NCBI RefSeq assembly: GCF_029784165.1
Contig: NC_073695.1
Location: 145,785,946 to 145,849,945, forward strand
DNA from: Wyeomyia smithii
Taxonomy: Eukaryota > Arthropoda > Insecta > Diptera > Culicidae
Length of the DNA: 64,000 nucleotides
Reading direction: 5' to 3'
The translations under genes and the position numbers were made by a program. Positions within the stretch are counted from its first letter, which is position 1. Each line of letters starts with the position of its first letter. Under the pieces are notes generated by a model. That model did no database searches. It was not told the DNA's origin and saw only the letters and a list, made by a program, of their open reading frames with translations. Shown piece after piece: positions 1-13,142 of this stretch.

Positions 1-8
1 TGTATGTA

Positions 9-56
<48 letters not shown>

Positions 57-1823
57 TGTGTGTGTGTTTTTGTGTGTGTGTATGTGCAACTTTTTTTGCT
101 CACTCACTTTTCTCAGAGATGACTGGACCGATTTTCATGAAATTAATTGCTAATGAAAGGTCTAGTTGCGCCATAGGTTGCTATTGAATTTCATTGTAAT
201 CGGATTTTTAGTTTAGAGGTTATGTATCAAAATGTAAAAATCACGGAACATCAATATCTCAGAAACCACACAACCGATTTCAATAAAACTGGTGCCAATT
301 GATCGGGCTGTCTCCAGAACCCTTAACTTTTGGATTTCGTCTTGATTAAACATATGGTTCAAAAGTTATGTAAAGAAAAGTTATCCTGAGGTTGTTTAAA
401 CTCACTCATTTTGCTCAGAGATGGCTGAACCGATTTTCACAAAATTAGTGTCAAATGAAAGGTCTAGTTGCTCCATAGGTTGCTATTGAATTTCATTGCA
501 AACGGATTGTAACTTTGTCCGTTGTTCATAAAAATGTGAAATCACATAATGAAAGTAAACATATTGACTTTCTCCTAACGATCACTGGCTAATTAAAAGG
601 TAGAAAAGTGATCCAAATGGATCGTGTACGTGTGTACGTGTGTATGTGCACCTTATTTTCGCACTCACTTTTCTCAGAGATGATCTGACCGAACCGATTT
701 TAATGAAATTAATTGCAAATGAAAGGCCTAGTTGCCCTATAAGACCCTATAGAATTTAATTGTAATCTGATTTCTAGTTAAGAGGTTATGTATCAAAAGT
801 TATGGAAAGAAACGTGTTCTGGAGACTATTTAATATCACTCATGTTTCTCAGAGATGGTTGGACCGATTTTTATAAAATCAGTGTCATATGGAAGTTTTT
901 GTTGCCCCATAAAACCCTAACGATTTTTTTTTACAAACGGATTATTACTTTGCCTGTTATGTTTAAAATTGTGAAATCCAGCTATGAAAAGAAACATATT
1001 CCGAAGACAACTTGAACTCACTCACTTTTCTCAGAGATGGTTGACCCGATTTCCACAGAATTAGTATCAAATAAAAAGACTAGCTGCCTCATAACACCCT
1101 ATTGAATTTTGCTGTAATCGGACTGTAACTTCGTCTGTAATGTATCGGGATGTGAAAATCACGAAACTTTATTATCTTAGAAACTACACAACCGATTTGA
1201 ACAATATTGATATCAGATGAACGGGCTAGTTAAGGGTTAACTGATGAATTATGATTGAACACGTGGTTTCAAAGTTTGGCTGCCCTATACGTTACCTTTT
1301 CATTTGATTGTAATCAAACTTAAGCAATTGTTATGTTTCTCTTTGAAAACAACGAAAGTCTATTATCTCAAGTATTACACGACTTATTTGAACATAACTT
1401 GTATCATACAAACGAGTCATCTCTCAAACTTACAAATAACAAACTTCATAACAATATATGTTGTTCAAAAGTTTTGGAAAGAAAAGAAATTCAAAGACTA
1501 TTCAACACCTTACCTGCTTTGATAAATATATATGGCCTCAACATGATTTAAATGAGGTATCGTACTATCTGAACGTTCCCGGTATCGCTCGTGATTAAAT
1601 TGCTCGAAATTAAGAGTCATTTCTTTTATTTCGCTATTTCTTAAGCACTAAAATTACGTCAAATTTCATATTTTATACTTTAATTACAACATCAATATTT
1701 CAGAACCCAAAGAGTGAATAAACCTCTATTGGATTTAAGCATTCATGTAAATCTATTTTTACAAATAATAAGTTTGAATGAGAAAGGCTGAGTCTGACCG
1801 CTAGGTGGATTAATTTAGGTTTT
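1..1823 (+). repeat. F-family modular repeat, copy A (5' end outside window)
   Basis: Non-coding repeat that recurs at least seven times in this window; the name F is mine. It opens in a (TG)n tract and is built from diverged modules of about 150-180 bp. Each module carries 'tctcagaga' or 'tctcagaaac', then 'accgattt', then 'aatgaaaggtctagttgc', seen near 112, 258, 414, 668, 849, 1030 and 1172. A second head with 'ctcctaacgatcactgg' and a TG-rich tract lies at about 575-650. The right end is 'gagaaaggctgagtctgacc' followed by 'taatttaggttt' at 1823, the same as in copy C and the reverse of both copies inside the I element. No coding capacity was seen. Its transposon class is unknown. Mosquito origin is an inference. 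Confidence 0.8.
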
Positions 1824-2500
1824 ATACCATGAATCTTGTGTGTAATAAGTGAACAAGGGTCGCTTTACAACCAAGAAATGTAAATGCTAACTTCAAGAGC
1901 ACTTCATAATCGCCGCGAACTTGGTTGCATAAAATTGCTTGATTTGATTGCAATTATCATCAAACCATTTCCAGCAATCTTTTGGATCATTGAAGCTGTG
2001 AATGATTTCGTTTGATGCTCTTGTAAAATGGTTGAAGAAAGGTGTTTAAGGTCCGATGCTTTTTCCATGTAATATATTTTGCATAAAAGTTCATAGATAT
2101 GAAGAGGAAGAGTAATATTGGTTAGTTTTCGAAACTTTTCCGAAATATTCAAATCCACTGGCGTATCATAAACTTCTTAGGCGATATTTTTGCTGGAGCT
2201 TGAATCAATTTTAAGCGCGCCTAAAAACCCTGCTGTTCCATCGTAACTCATAAGATTTGCAATTCGATCAAAATGAGATATACTGACTTTATTTGAAAAA
2301 AATCGCCATCCCAGTGAATTTAGATAATTAGTCCTAAACTGTTTCATAGAAAAAAATAATAATAATAACACTAAAACTCACATTAAATCCATACAAAAAG
2401 CTCTTAATAACTGCAATAATTTTGCTTCACCAATCCGATTGTGATGGTTCGCTAGGGATATAATCACTGAATGGCAGCTTCAAATCCTCTAACGAATACA
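1824..2500. other. Unassigned AT-rich sequence
   Basis: No element with clear ends is visible here. The stretch contains a broken minus-strand reading frame, described separately at 1904-2371. The rest has no motif, repeat or RNA that I recognise. Confidence 0.6.
1904..2371 (-). other. Broken, unrecognised reading frame
   Basis: Reading the minus strand from 2371 gives an open frame with one in-frame stop near 2177, continuing to a stop at 1904, about 150 codons in all. The amino-acid mixture is protein-like, for example 'TLPLHIYELLCKIYYMEKAS', rather than the low-complexity product of random AT-rich DNA. I do not recognise a domain. There is no clear start codon context or neighbour that suggests a job. 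It could be a decayed transposon gene, an old host gene fragment, or chance. A protein search of both halves joined in frame would decide. Confidence 0.25.
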
Positions 2501-2663
2501 AGAGGTCATACATTTATTACGTAACGTACTCAGAAGAAGGGGATCTTCAATGAAGAGTTCCTTTGTGCGGGGCCCCCAAAAAAATTGTGGCAAAATTGTA
2601 TTCAGGGATGGAAGGTATTCAAAATTGCTAAAATTGAGCGTTACGTAACATGTGAATGTCCCT
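2501..2663. mobile_element. Short MITE-like element with TTACGTAACG inner repeats
   Basis: The left end 'agaggtcatacatttattac' runs into 'ttacgtaacg', and the right end reads the inverse as 'gcgttacgtaac' followed by 'atgtgaatgtccct'. The two ends are imperfect inverted repeats of about 25 bp around a body of roughly 160 bp. I have seen this arrangement as a common non-autonomous DNA transposon type in mosquitoes, but that memory is not a database result. No target-site duplication could be fixed with confidence. Confidence 0.5.
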
Positions 2664-2806
2664 AATGATATGGTTTTATGATTAAAGAGTATTTCGACGC
2701 AAAATATACAAATATACATATATACAACTACTTTAAGAAACTAAGGCAAAAAACTTCATGAAGAAATAAAAGACAGCAATTCTTATGAGAATCTACATTT
2801 TTTTTT

Positions 2807-2868
2807 AATATAAGCGTTTTGTGGGTCCATTAAATAAACTCGGATCAACTTCAAATTTTCGTGGCTTA
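2807..2868 (+). repeat. 62-bp dispersed repeat, copy 1 of 2
   Basis: The stretch starting 'aatataagcgttttgtgggt' and ending 'ttttcgtggctta' recurs at 13744-13805 with a single difference. Both copies sit just before AT-rich or TA-repeat sequence. This is probably the end of one non-autonomous element family; the class is unknown. Confidence 0.75.
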
Positions 2869-2888
2869 TGTTTGGAGGTAAAAGGAAC

Positions 2889-3196
<308 letters not shown>

Positions 3197-3696
3197 NNNN
3201 NNNNNNNNNNNNNNNNNNNNNNNNNNNNNNNNNNNNNNNNNNNNNNNNNNNNNNNNNNNNNNNNNNNNNNNNNNNNNNNNNNNNNNNNNNNNNNNNNNNN
3301 NNNNNNNNNNNNNNNNNNNNNNNNNNNNNNNNNNNNNNNNNNNNNNNNNNNNNNNNNNNNNNNNNNNNNNNNNNNNNNNNNNNNNNNNNNNNNNNNNNNN
3401 NNNNNNNNNNNNNNNNNNNNNNNNNNNNNNNNNNNNNNNNNNNNNNNNNNNNNNNNNNNNNNNNNNNNNNNNNNNNNNNNNNNNNNNNNNNNNNNNNNNN
3501 NNNNNNNNNNNNNNNNNNNNNNNNNNNNNNNNNNNNNNNNNNNNNNNNNNNNNNNNNNNNNNNNNNNNNNNNNNNNNNNNNNNNNNNNNNNNNNNNNNNN
3601 NNNNNNNNNNNNNNNNNNNNNNNNNNNNNNNNNNNNNNNNNNNNNNNNNNNNNNNNNNNNNNNNNNNNNNNNNNNNNNNNNNNNNNNNNNNNNNNN
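3197..3696. other. Assembly gap of exactly 500 N
   Basis: Five hundred undetermined bases, a length commonly used as a placeholder. It removes the SINE head on one side and the RT palm and C-terminus of an R1-clade element on the other. The true length is unknown. Confidence 0.99.
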
Positions 3697-5358
3697 AACT
3701 CTTACGCTGGAGTGCTACCTCTGCCATCTTGGTGACAGAGAGAATAGCATCCAGCGTGGATCTACTATTCCGGAAGCCGAACTGGTTACTTGCCAGATCG
3801 TTTACACCCTCTGTGTACTTCACCAGTCTGTTGAGGATAATCCTCTCAAGCACCTTGCCCGTAGTGTCCAGCAGACAGATAGGTCTGTATGCCGATGGGT
3901 CCCCTGGCGGTTTCCCAGCCTTCGGCAACAGCACCAATCTCTGTCGCTTCCACCTGTCCGGAAAGAGGCAGTCATCCAGGCACTTCTGCATGACTGCTCG
4001 AAATAGATCGGGGGCCACTATGAAAGTGGCCGTCCTGATGGCCAAGTTCGGGATTCCATCCGGTCACGGTGCCTTGCTCACCTTTAGGGAGTTGGCGATC
4101 ACGATGAGTTCCTCATTCGTAACCCTTACCACCTCCACAGCCTCGGCACGGCTGCCGTCTCTCACGGAATCTCTGGATCGTCGGACTTAAGACTCAGCAA
4201 CCGGAGGCCAAGGATTTGGCTCGTGGCGTGGAAAGAGTCCTTCGATGATACGCTCCAGCATCGCTGATGATCGCTTTGCAGGCGCCAACACGCCTTTGGT
4301 CTTCGCCATTACGACTCTGTAGGCGTTGCCCCACGGATTCGTATTGGCACTCGCGCATAGCCTATCGAAGCAGGCCCTCTTGCTCGCCTTTATCGCACTT
4401 TTAAGCGCCGATCTTGCAGATCCGAATGCTACACGGCGCTCTACTCTCTGTGCATCGGTACGTGCACGTTGCAACATCCGTCTTGCACGGAGGCACGCGC
4501 TACGGAGGTCCGCTATCGCGTCGGTCCACCAGTATACCGGTGACTTACCATTCCTAGGTTGGCGGGTCCTAGGCATGGTGGCGTCGCACGCCCGTGATAA
4601 TGTGGCAACTAATTGGTCAGCACTCGGGCGGAGCCAACTGCCCCCCTCGCGCTCTCTTCTCATTGCTTCTGCAAATACCTCGGCATCGAAATGCGATGTC
4701 TTCCACCCGTGGATGGTCGGAGTATTGGCTCTATCCGTCGCCTGCCGCCTCACGTTATGGACTACGCTATAGCAGACTGACTGGTGGTCACTATAGATGT
4801 AGCCATCGTCTACCTTCCAGTTCACGATCAGTCCTGGGCTGGAGAACGTCACGTCGATGATCGACTCCGCACCTTTTCTGCTGAATGTACACTTGGTTCC
4901 AGCGTTGGCCAGATCTAGGTTGAGCTTTGCCAAGGCTTCCAACAAGATCTGACCCCTCCGGTTCGTGCGGCGGCTTCCCCACTCAACAGCCCAAGCGTTG
5001 AAGTCGCCCGCCACTACTAAGGGTGTTAGTCCCGTCAGCTCCATAGATAACAAGTCGACCATCTGGGTGAACCTTTCGACCAATGCGGCGGAGCATAACA
5101 ACTGCAGTAGAACACTCCGTCCACCTTGGCAACCGCGTATCCTTCATTTGAGGTTGACACAACCTCCTGAACCGGGAACTTGCTGGTCGTGCATATTGCC
5201 GCCGTACTGGACTTATCTGCAACCCAATTACCGTTTCCGGGAGGGATACAGTAGGGGTCCGATACGATTGCGATGTCCGACCGCGACTCAGACGCTGCTT
5301 GGTATAGCAGCTGCTGTGTCGCATAGCAATGGTTCAGGTTCAATTGTGTCACCCTCAC
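3697..5358 (-). pseudogene. R1-clade ORF2, endonuclease and N-terminal RT, broken
   Basis: Encodes the element's EN/RT polyprotein. The frame opens with a GTG at 5358 that overlaps the ORF1 stop. The AP-endonuclease-like domain shows 'GDFNAWAVEWGS' and the 'SDHQSV' box, the usual catalytic landmarks of this family. A frameshift near 5095 breaks the EN; copy 2 reads straight through at the same place. After the linker a stop lies near 4187. The RT begins again with 'YRPICLLD' and 'NQFGFR' (fingers). The FADD palm motif, thumb and C-terminal CCHC fall in the N gap. It cannot make an active protein as assembled. Confidence 0.85.
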
Positions 5359-6706
5359 GCCCGTGGTTTCGTGGCCGCCTTACCGGCTGGGCACCGTGGG
5401 CCTCCCATAAAGTGCTTGGCGTCCCGTTTTCCAGTACATACCAAGCACTTAGGAGGCTCTCCGCAGTCTTAAGCTTTGTGGCCATCACCACCACAACGCC
5501 TACATAACTGGCTTCTATCGGGCCCCTTGCAGGTCCAGGACTTGTGTTCTCCCTCGAAACACCTGAAGCAAACGTCCGGCTGCTGGAGTATGCTCAGGGG
5601 ACATACTGACCAGCCAACCTTAAGTTTGGCTGTCTTCAGGGCCAGGGTTGCATCGGCCGATGCAAGCCGGAAAGTGGCCAGCTGGGTATCCGCTGGACCC
5701 TTACGGAGGCGAATTACCTCAGTGGCTACTTCCACTCCGCACTTCTCCTTGAGGGCCTGTGCAATATCGCACCTCTCGGTGATTTCATACAGGTTTTTGA
5801 GCTGGAGAGTCACCTCTGAGGTGAGTGCCCGAATTTGCACATCTTTCCCGAGGACCTGCTCGGCTACCGTCTTGTAGGCAGCGCCCTTGTTTTTAGCATC
5901 CTTACGGAGCTCAAGGATCATCTCGCCGGTGCGAGAACGACGGATGGTCCGCACATCCGCTGCCAGATCCTTGAGCTGGGTTTCGCCTCTCATTTTCTTC
6001 AAGACTTCGGAGTATTCGGACCCATCCGTCTTGAGTATGAGGGCGTCACCCCTGCTTCGCGCCTTCTTTCCCATTTTTGGACGCTTTTTCACCTTCTCGT
6101 TGTTGTGCTTGCTGCCGTTTTGGCGCTTTCTTCCTCCCACGGTAACCCAAGGGTTTCCCGTATCTGCCACTTCGGCAGACTTTTCGGCGGACTTGGAGGC
6201 CGTTGGTGTGCTGTCTCGCGGGCTTAGCACAACCAACCGTTTCTTGCTGCAAACGTGCAGGTGTCCGTTTGGACCGACTTCGTCGCCCTTCCGGTCACCT
6301 CCGTTGCATTCTACTCTGCAGCCAACGCTCTCGCCTTGAGCTCGGCGTGCTCCTTCTTCGCAGCATCGACGGAGGACCGAAGCATGTAGAGAGCCTGCTT
6401 CAGGTACTTCGTCGTGTTGGTGCAACTTTTCGCAAACTCGATTATGGCATCGAGCTGCTCCGACAGCGCTACTACCTTCGGTAGCGTGTCTTGCTGTCTT
6501 TCGACCGCCTTTATCAACAGTGGACCAGCCACTGCGATGTCTTGCGTCGATCCGGTAGGCGTACTGCCTTTGCCGTCTTCGCAGACGTCTTTTACTGCAT
6601 CCGTCTCCGCCTTTCTCGGCGGAGACCTCTGGATGCCTCCTCGAGCAAACGGGTTTTTCAACCCATCTGCGCCCATTTGTTGATCTTCATTATTTTCATT
6701 ATTCAT
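5355..6706 (-). pseudogene. R1-clade ORF1 (Gag-like, zinc-knuckle) protein, broken
   Basis: Nucleic-acid-binding ORF1 protein that would coat the element RNA. It begins 'MNNENNEDQQMGADGLKN' and has a charged, coiled-coil-like middle. The C-terminus carries three CCHC-type knuckles: 'CFRCFEGEHKSWTC', 'CRRCGGDGHKA.DC' (interrupted by a TAA at the dot) and 'CLVCTGKRDAKHF'. There is also a frameshift between about 6311 and 6425. The terminal TGA overlaps the ORF2 start by two bases, so ORF2 would depend on re-initiation or frameshifting. Three knuckles are usual for R1-clade ORF1. The reading frames lying opposite on the plus strand are shadows. Confidence 0.85.
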
Positions 6707-7340
6707 TTTTGTTAAGTGGGTCCCCCTTCCAGCCGCTATCCTTATCCATACTGGAGTGGTCGTCTATCTGGTCCCATGGTAATCTATGCCGAAGCAGTGA
6801 GGCCATGGCTAGGGGCGGCTGCCATAGCGCCTTATGAGCAACTATGACACCCCGACCGGCGCAAGTCAGGAAAGGACATCTGATCCCACTCCTGCCCGGT
6901 TCCCACCGGGCAATGAATTTGGAACGCACTGGAAGGCCTGCCAGGTTTTACGGGACGGAGACCCCTGCACCGGTTGTTGTCTCGCCGTTTCAAGCCGTTG
7001 TCACACGACCTCACCAAGGGAGCTCGGCGCAGGTGCCAGCCCAGAATCGTGGTACGAGAACAAAATCCGACTCTTATCATATGGCGTTGCGACTAGTTGC
7101 CTTGATTGGGAACTTACTGGCATCAATCCCAATGGGCGAATCAGTGCATTTGGGTGGTGGGAGCGGCACTATTCGCTCCGTCAGAGCTGCTTCCGGATAA
7201 TGTGGCTTTTGCGAGAATACGGCGGCCCAATGCCTGAGTCTCACCACAACCTAGGCTAGCTCTCGCTGATGGTCCGGGACTGCTTGCTTGCAGTGACCAC
7301 TTCCGTGGCCTACGGTAATCGCCAAATACCGACCCGTGGT
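6707..7340 (-). other. Probable 5' untranslated leader of R1-clade copy 1
   Basis: GC-rich, free of a convincing frame and directly upstream of ORF1 on the minus strand. R1-type elements carry internal promoters in such leaders, but I see no defined promoter motif. The boundary with flanking AT-rich DNA near 7340 is approximate. Copy 2 (56963-61292) has different sequence upstream of its ORF1. Confidence 0.55.
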
Positions 7341-7513
7341 GGCATACAGCTCTGCCAATATATATATAGTCGAGCTTCGAAGCCGCAAGGTTACAGAGTC
7401 CGCTTTGACAAGCGAATGGTGATAGTTTCGAATCTTAGTAGAACCAAACCCTTCGTTCGCAAAAAGGACTTTAAGTATGGGTTTATTCTCAGGATCTTCC
7501 ACACAAAATCTTC

Positions 7514-7845
7514 TCTCCAGATTTAAAAACCTCTCGTCTAAAGCTTCGATAATATCATAGACTATAGCACTTTATATGCTTTTAGAGTGATAGCTTGCAG
7601 AAGGATATGATAGAATCGATAAGGAAGAAAGTTGGTTACTAAATCTGAATGAGCAGACAAAAAAAAGTACTATAACTTCCCTCCAGACTTAATAACCACT
7701 GATCTAAAGCTTCGATAATATCATAGACCATAGCACGTTATATGCTTTTAGAGTGATAGCCTGCAGGAGGATATGATAAGGTTGATAAGGAAGGTAGTAG
7801 GTTACTAAGTCTGAAGGAGAAGACAAAAAGCACTATAAAACGGAG
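7514..7845 (+). repeat. Two-unit tandem duplication, 166-bp period
   Basis: Two adjacent diverged units, 7514-7679 and 7680-7845, both carry 'taaagcttcgataatatcat', 'tatgcttttagagtgatagc' and 'ggttactaa'. The matching landmarks are 166 bp apart (7539 and 7705). The second unit ends at 'actataaaac', a TATA-box-like string, but no gene follows. Differences are scattered, so the duplication is not recent. Confidence 0.85.
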
Positions 7846-7969
7846 CAGGTTACTTCTCAATAATTAGCACTGCAAAATGGTAAAAAAAAACAGAAATGTG
7901 CAAACAGCAAAAACGTCCGGACAATGCCACAATAGATCAAACAACTACTGGTCGCAGCGGGGTCCACAC

Positions 7970-7971
<2 letters not shown>
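7846..7971. other. Short unassigned stretch before a poly-A/(TA)n tract
   Basis: An ATG at 7877 opens about 35 codons that run into poly-lysine and (YI)n encoded by the simple repeat. I do not consider it a gene. It could be the 3' end of an unidentified retroposed sequence, because it leads directly into a 26-A tract. Confidence 0.4.
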
Positions 7972-9062
<1,091 letters not shown>

Positions 9063-9077
9063 GATAGAAATGACTTT

Positions 9078-11793
9078 TGCCTTTCTCCTATAAAGGTATA
9101 GCAATCACTGGAAAAACCGAAGGTATAAAAGTGGTCCCAATGGCCGAATGTCATATACCCCTCGACTTCTTTCGACGAACTGAGCATTTTCTGTATGTAT
9201 GTATGTTTGTGTGTATGTGTGTGTGTGTATGTGCAACTTTTTTTTTCACTAACTTTTCTCAGAGATGGCTGGACCGATTTTCATAAAAATAATTGCAAAT
9301 GAAAGGTCTAGTTGCGCCATAGGTTGCTATTGAATTTTATTGTAATCGGATTTTTAGTTTAGAGGTTATGTATCAAAATGTAAAAATCACGAAACATCAA
9401 TATCTCAGAAACCACACAACCGATTTCAAAAAAACTGGTTTCAAATTATTGGGCTGTCTGCAGAACCCTTAACTTTTGAATTTTGTTATGATTGAACGTT
9501 TGGTTCAAAAGTTATGTAAAGAAAAGTTATCCTGAGCTTGTTCAAACTCACTCATTTTTCTCAGTGATGGCTTAACCGATTTTCACAAAATTAGTGTCAA
9601 ATGAAAGGTCTAGTTGCTCCATAGGTTGCTATTGAATTTCATTGCAATCGGATTGTAACTGTGTCCGTTGTTCATAAAAATGTGAAATCACATAGTGAAA
9701 GTAAACATATTGACTTTCTCCTAACGATCACTGGCTAATTGAAAGGTAGAAAAATGATTGCAATAGCCGAATGTCATATACTACTCAACTCAGTTCAACA
9801 AATCGAGCATTTTCTGCAGATATGCATGTATAGGTGTATATGTTTGTGTGTGGGTGTGTACGTGTGTATGTGCACCTTTCTTTCGCACTCACTTATCTCA
9901 GAGATGGTCTGACCGATTCTTTCTATCTTTGTGTCAACTGAAGGGTCTATTTGCCGCTTTGGTTGCTGCAATGAAATTAATTGCAAATAAAATGTCTAGT
10001 TGCCCTATAAGACCCTATTGAATTTTATTGTAATCTGATTTCTAGTTTAGAGGTTATGTATCAAAATGTAAAAATCACGAAACATCAATATCTCAGAAAC
10101 CACACAACCGATTTTAACAAAATTGGTTTCAAAAAAACGGGCTACCTAAAAAACCATTAACCTTTGAATTTTATGAAGATTGAACATGTGGTTCAGAAGT
10201 TATGGAAAGAAACGTGTTCTGGAGACTATTTAATCTCACTCATATTTCTCAGAGATGGCTGGACCGATTTCCATAAAATTAAAGTCATATGGAAGGTCTT
10301 GTTGCCCCATAAGACCCTATTGATTTGTTTTGCAAAGAAATTATTACTTTGCCTGTTATGTTTAAAAATGTGAAGTCCAGCTATGAAAAGAAACATATTA
10401 CGAAGACTACTTGGACTCACTCACTTTTCTCAGAGATGGTTGACCCGATTTCCACAGAATTAGTATCAAATGAAAGGTCTAGCTGCCTCATAACACCTTA
10501 TTGAATTTTGCTGTTATTGGACTGTAACTTCGTCTGTAATGTATCGGAATGTGAAAATCACGAAACTTCATTATCTTAGAAACTACACAACCGATTTGAA
10601 CAATATTGATATCAGATGAACGTGCTAGTTAAGGGTTAGCTGATGAATTATGTTTGAACACGTGGTTTCAAAGTTTGGCTGCCCTATACGTTACCTTTTC
10701 ATTTGATTGTAATCAAACTCAAGCAACCGTTATGTTTTAATTGGTAAAACAATGAAAGTCTATTATCTCAAGTATTACACGACTTATTTGAACATAACTA
10801 GTGTCATACAAAACAGTCATCTCTCAAACTTACAAATAACAAACTTTGCTTTGATCAATATCTATGGCCTCAACATGATTTAAATGCAGTATCGTACTAT
10901 CTAAACGTTCCCGCATCGCTCGTGAATGAATTGTTCAAAATTTAGAGTCATTTCTTTTATTTCGCTATTTCTTAAGCACTAACATTACGTCAAATTTCCT
11001 ATTTTATACTTTAATAACAACTTCAATATTTTAGAATCCAAAGAGTGAATATACCTTTATTGGATTTAAGCATTCATGTAAATCTATTTTTACAAATAAT
11101 AAATTTGAATGAGAAAGGCTCCGTCTGATTGAATTGTGCTGTAATCGGAATGTAACTTCGTCCACAGATTTGAACAATATTGATATCGAATGAACGGGAT
11201 AGTTAAGGGTTAACTGATGAATTATGATTGAACACGTGGTTTCAAAGTTTGGCTCCCCCATACGTTCCCTTTTCATTTGATTGTAATCAAACTTAAGCAA
11301 CCGTTATGTTTTAATTTGTAAAACAACGAAAGTCTATCATCTCAAGTATTACACGACTTATTTGAACATAACTAGTGTCATACAAACGAGTCATCTCTCA
11401 AACTTACAAATAACAAACTTCATAAAAATTTGATATACTGTTCAAAAGTTTTGTAAAGAAAAGAAATTCAAAGACTGTTCAACACTATAGCTGCTTTGAT
11501 CAATATATATGGCCTCAACATGATTTTAATGTGGTATCGTACTATTTGAAAGTTCCCGGTATCGCTCGTGATTAAATTGTTCAAAATTAAGAGTCTTTTC
11601 TTATATTTCGCTATTTCTGCAGCACTAACATTTCGTCAAATTTCATATTTTATACTTTAATTACAACATCAATATTTTAGAACCCAAAGAGTGAATTTTT
11701 GGATTTAAGCATTCATGTAAATCTATTTTTACAAATAATAAGTTTGAATGAGAAAGGCTGAGTCTGACCGCTAGGTGGAATAATTTAGGTTTT
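9078..11793 (+). repeat. F-family repeat, copy C, with a duplicated 3' third
   Basis: The best complete F copy. It starts 'cttttgcctttctcctat', carries head 1 with (TG)n at 9195-9230 and a second head with TG-rich DNA at about 9716-9880. Modules follow until a first tail ending 'gagaaaggctccgtctga' at about 11127. A second partial copy of the last 660 bp (11128-11793) follows directly and ends 'taatttaggtttt'. The element is therefore internally dimeric plus a tandem partial duplication. No coding frame is present. Confidence 0.85.
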
Positions 11794-12155
11794 ATCTATT
11801 TGTTAGATTACAATTCCCGTCATAAACTGAATGAAAATGATACACCATGCTGGAGACACTAAAACGAAGACTCGGCATCTTCATGTTCACGCAGACACCT
11901 CAGACCAAAACTGCTCAAATGGAACATCACTGCTTAGCCATGTACAAATAAATAAATCCTGTAACTCAATATAGTTAAAATCAAAATTGTAACTCCCCTC
12001 CTCTCACCTTAAATTCCCACTAGCTCGTAGTCGGTCGCGAGATATGAAAAATGTGCCTCCCTCTTCTCCCTGCTAATTTAGAATTTAAAGAAAATGTACT
12101 TGGCTCAGTTGAACCTAAATTGTATCGGGCCGTGTCAAATAAACTACTTTAAACA
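11794..12155 (+). mobile_element. 3' end fragment of a Loa-family element
   Basis: Plus-strand copy of the terminal coding codons ('DTPCWRH' then stop) and 3' UTR that also end Loa1 (21766-22110, reversed) and Loa2 (43088-43440, reversed). It closes with 'cgtgtcaaataaactacttt'. Only about 360 bp remain. Its 5' side meets F copy C at 11793 and its 3' side meets F copy D near 12160. It is either 5'-truncated on insertion or cut by F copy C. Confidence 0.85.
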
Positions 12156-12159
12156 CAAC

Positions 12160-12827
12160 TCGTTAGGAGAAAGTCAATATGTTTACTTCCATTATGTGAT
12201 TTCACTTTTTTATGAACAACGGACAAAGTTACAATCCGATTGCAGTGAAAATCAATAGCAACCTATGGGGCAACTAGACCTTTCTTTTGACACTAATTTT
12301 GTGAAAATCGGTTCAGCCATCACTGAGAAAAATGAGTGAGTTTAAACAACCTCAGGATAACTTTTCTTTACATAACATTTAAAACATATGTTCAATCATA
12401 ACGAAATTCAAAAGTTAAGGGTTCTGGGGACAGCCCAATCATTTGAAACCAATTTTATTGAAATCGGTTGTGCGGTTTCTGAGATATTGATGTTTCGTGA
12501 TTTTTACATTTTGATACATAACCTCTAAACTAAAAATCCGATTACAATGAAATTCAATGGCAACCTATGGCGCAACTAGACCTTACATTTGCATTTAATT
12601 TTATGAAAATCGGTCCAGCCATCTCTGAGAAAAGTGAGTGAGAAAAAAAAGTTGCACATACACACATACACACACACACACATTAACACATACATACATA
12701 CATACATACAGAAAATGCTCAGTTCGTCGAAAGTAGTCGAGTGGTATATGACATTCGGCCATTGGGACTACTTTTATACCTTCGGTTTTTCCAGTGATTG
12801 CTATACCTTTCTAGGAGAAAGGCAAAA
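12160..12827 (-). repeat. F-family repeat, copy D (head 1 part only)
   Basis: Minus-orientation F repeat that starts 'cgttaggagaaagtcaatat', exactly at the position of the second head in copies A and C. It runs through modules and a CA/TACA microsatellite (about 12656-12710) to the terminus 'ctaggagaaaggcaaaa'. The breakpoint at the internal head suggests that the two heads can act as separate ends. Confidence 0.85.
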
Positions 12828-13138
12828 CATATATTGCCTGAGAAAAAGTTTGCTCTGATCATTGACCATAAATTGCATTCGAGACATGTCACTTTTTATA
12901 GTCAAACTTCACATTCAGGTGTTTTTCGGGTGTACGAAAGCTATCCATTGTATGACATAAGTAATGAATTTTCTACTTGATTCTTTCGCATATATCGAAA
13001 TTGATAGTCGTTTCAGACGCTGTATCTGAAAAAATGAAGAATCGCTTGTGGTATTTAAGCGCAGAATAAGTTGGATTGGCTTGATATCTTGCTTGAAATT
13101 AAACAAAAAATGATCAGGCGATTAAAAGCGAATGGTCA
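12828..13138. other. Unassigned AT-rich sequence
   Basis: No repeat ends, frames or RNA signals that I recognise. It may be host intergenic DNA. Confidence 0.5.
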
Positions 13139-13142
13139 TTAA

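Larger units (their letters stand above)
3697..7340 (-). mobile_element. R1-clade non-LTR retrotransposon, copy 1 (3' part lost in gap)
   Basis: Minus-strand element with a GC-rich 5' leader (6707-7340), ORF1 with zinc knuckles (5355-6706) and ORF2 with endonuclease and the start of the reverse transcriptase (3697-5358). The ORF2 opening 'VTQLNLNHC' and the order of EN then RT without RNase H fit the R1 clade. A second copy lies at 56963-61292 and shares most of the coding sequence, but the sequence differs from just before the ORF1 start, so the two may be subfamilies. GC content is visibly higher than in the neighbouring repeats. The 5' limit near 7340 is estimated. Confidence 0.85.

Noticed and set aside
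1..1823. CRISPR-like or tandem satellite array, because similar blocks recur at 150-180 bp
   Set aside because: Blocks are diverged and unequal in spacing, there are no short identical repeats with unique spacers, and whole copies with defined ends occur elsewhere.
3729..6683. Many plus-strand frames of 60-180 codons
   Set aside because: They lie antisense to the R1-clade ORF1 and ORF2, and GC-rich coding sequence opens the opposite frames. The same shadows recur at 57706-61269.
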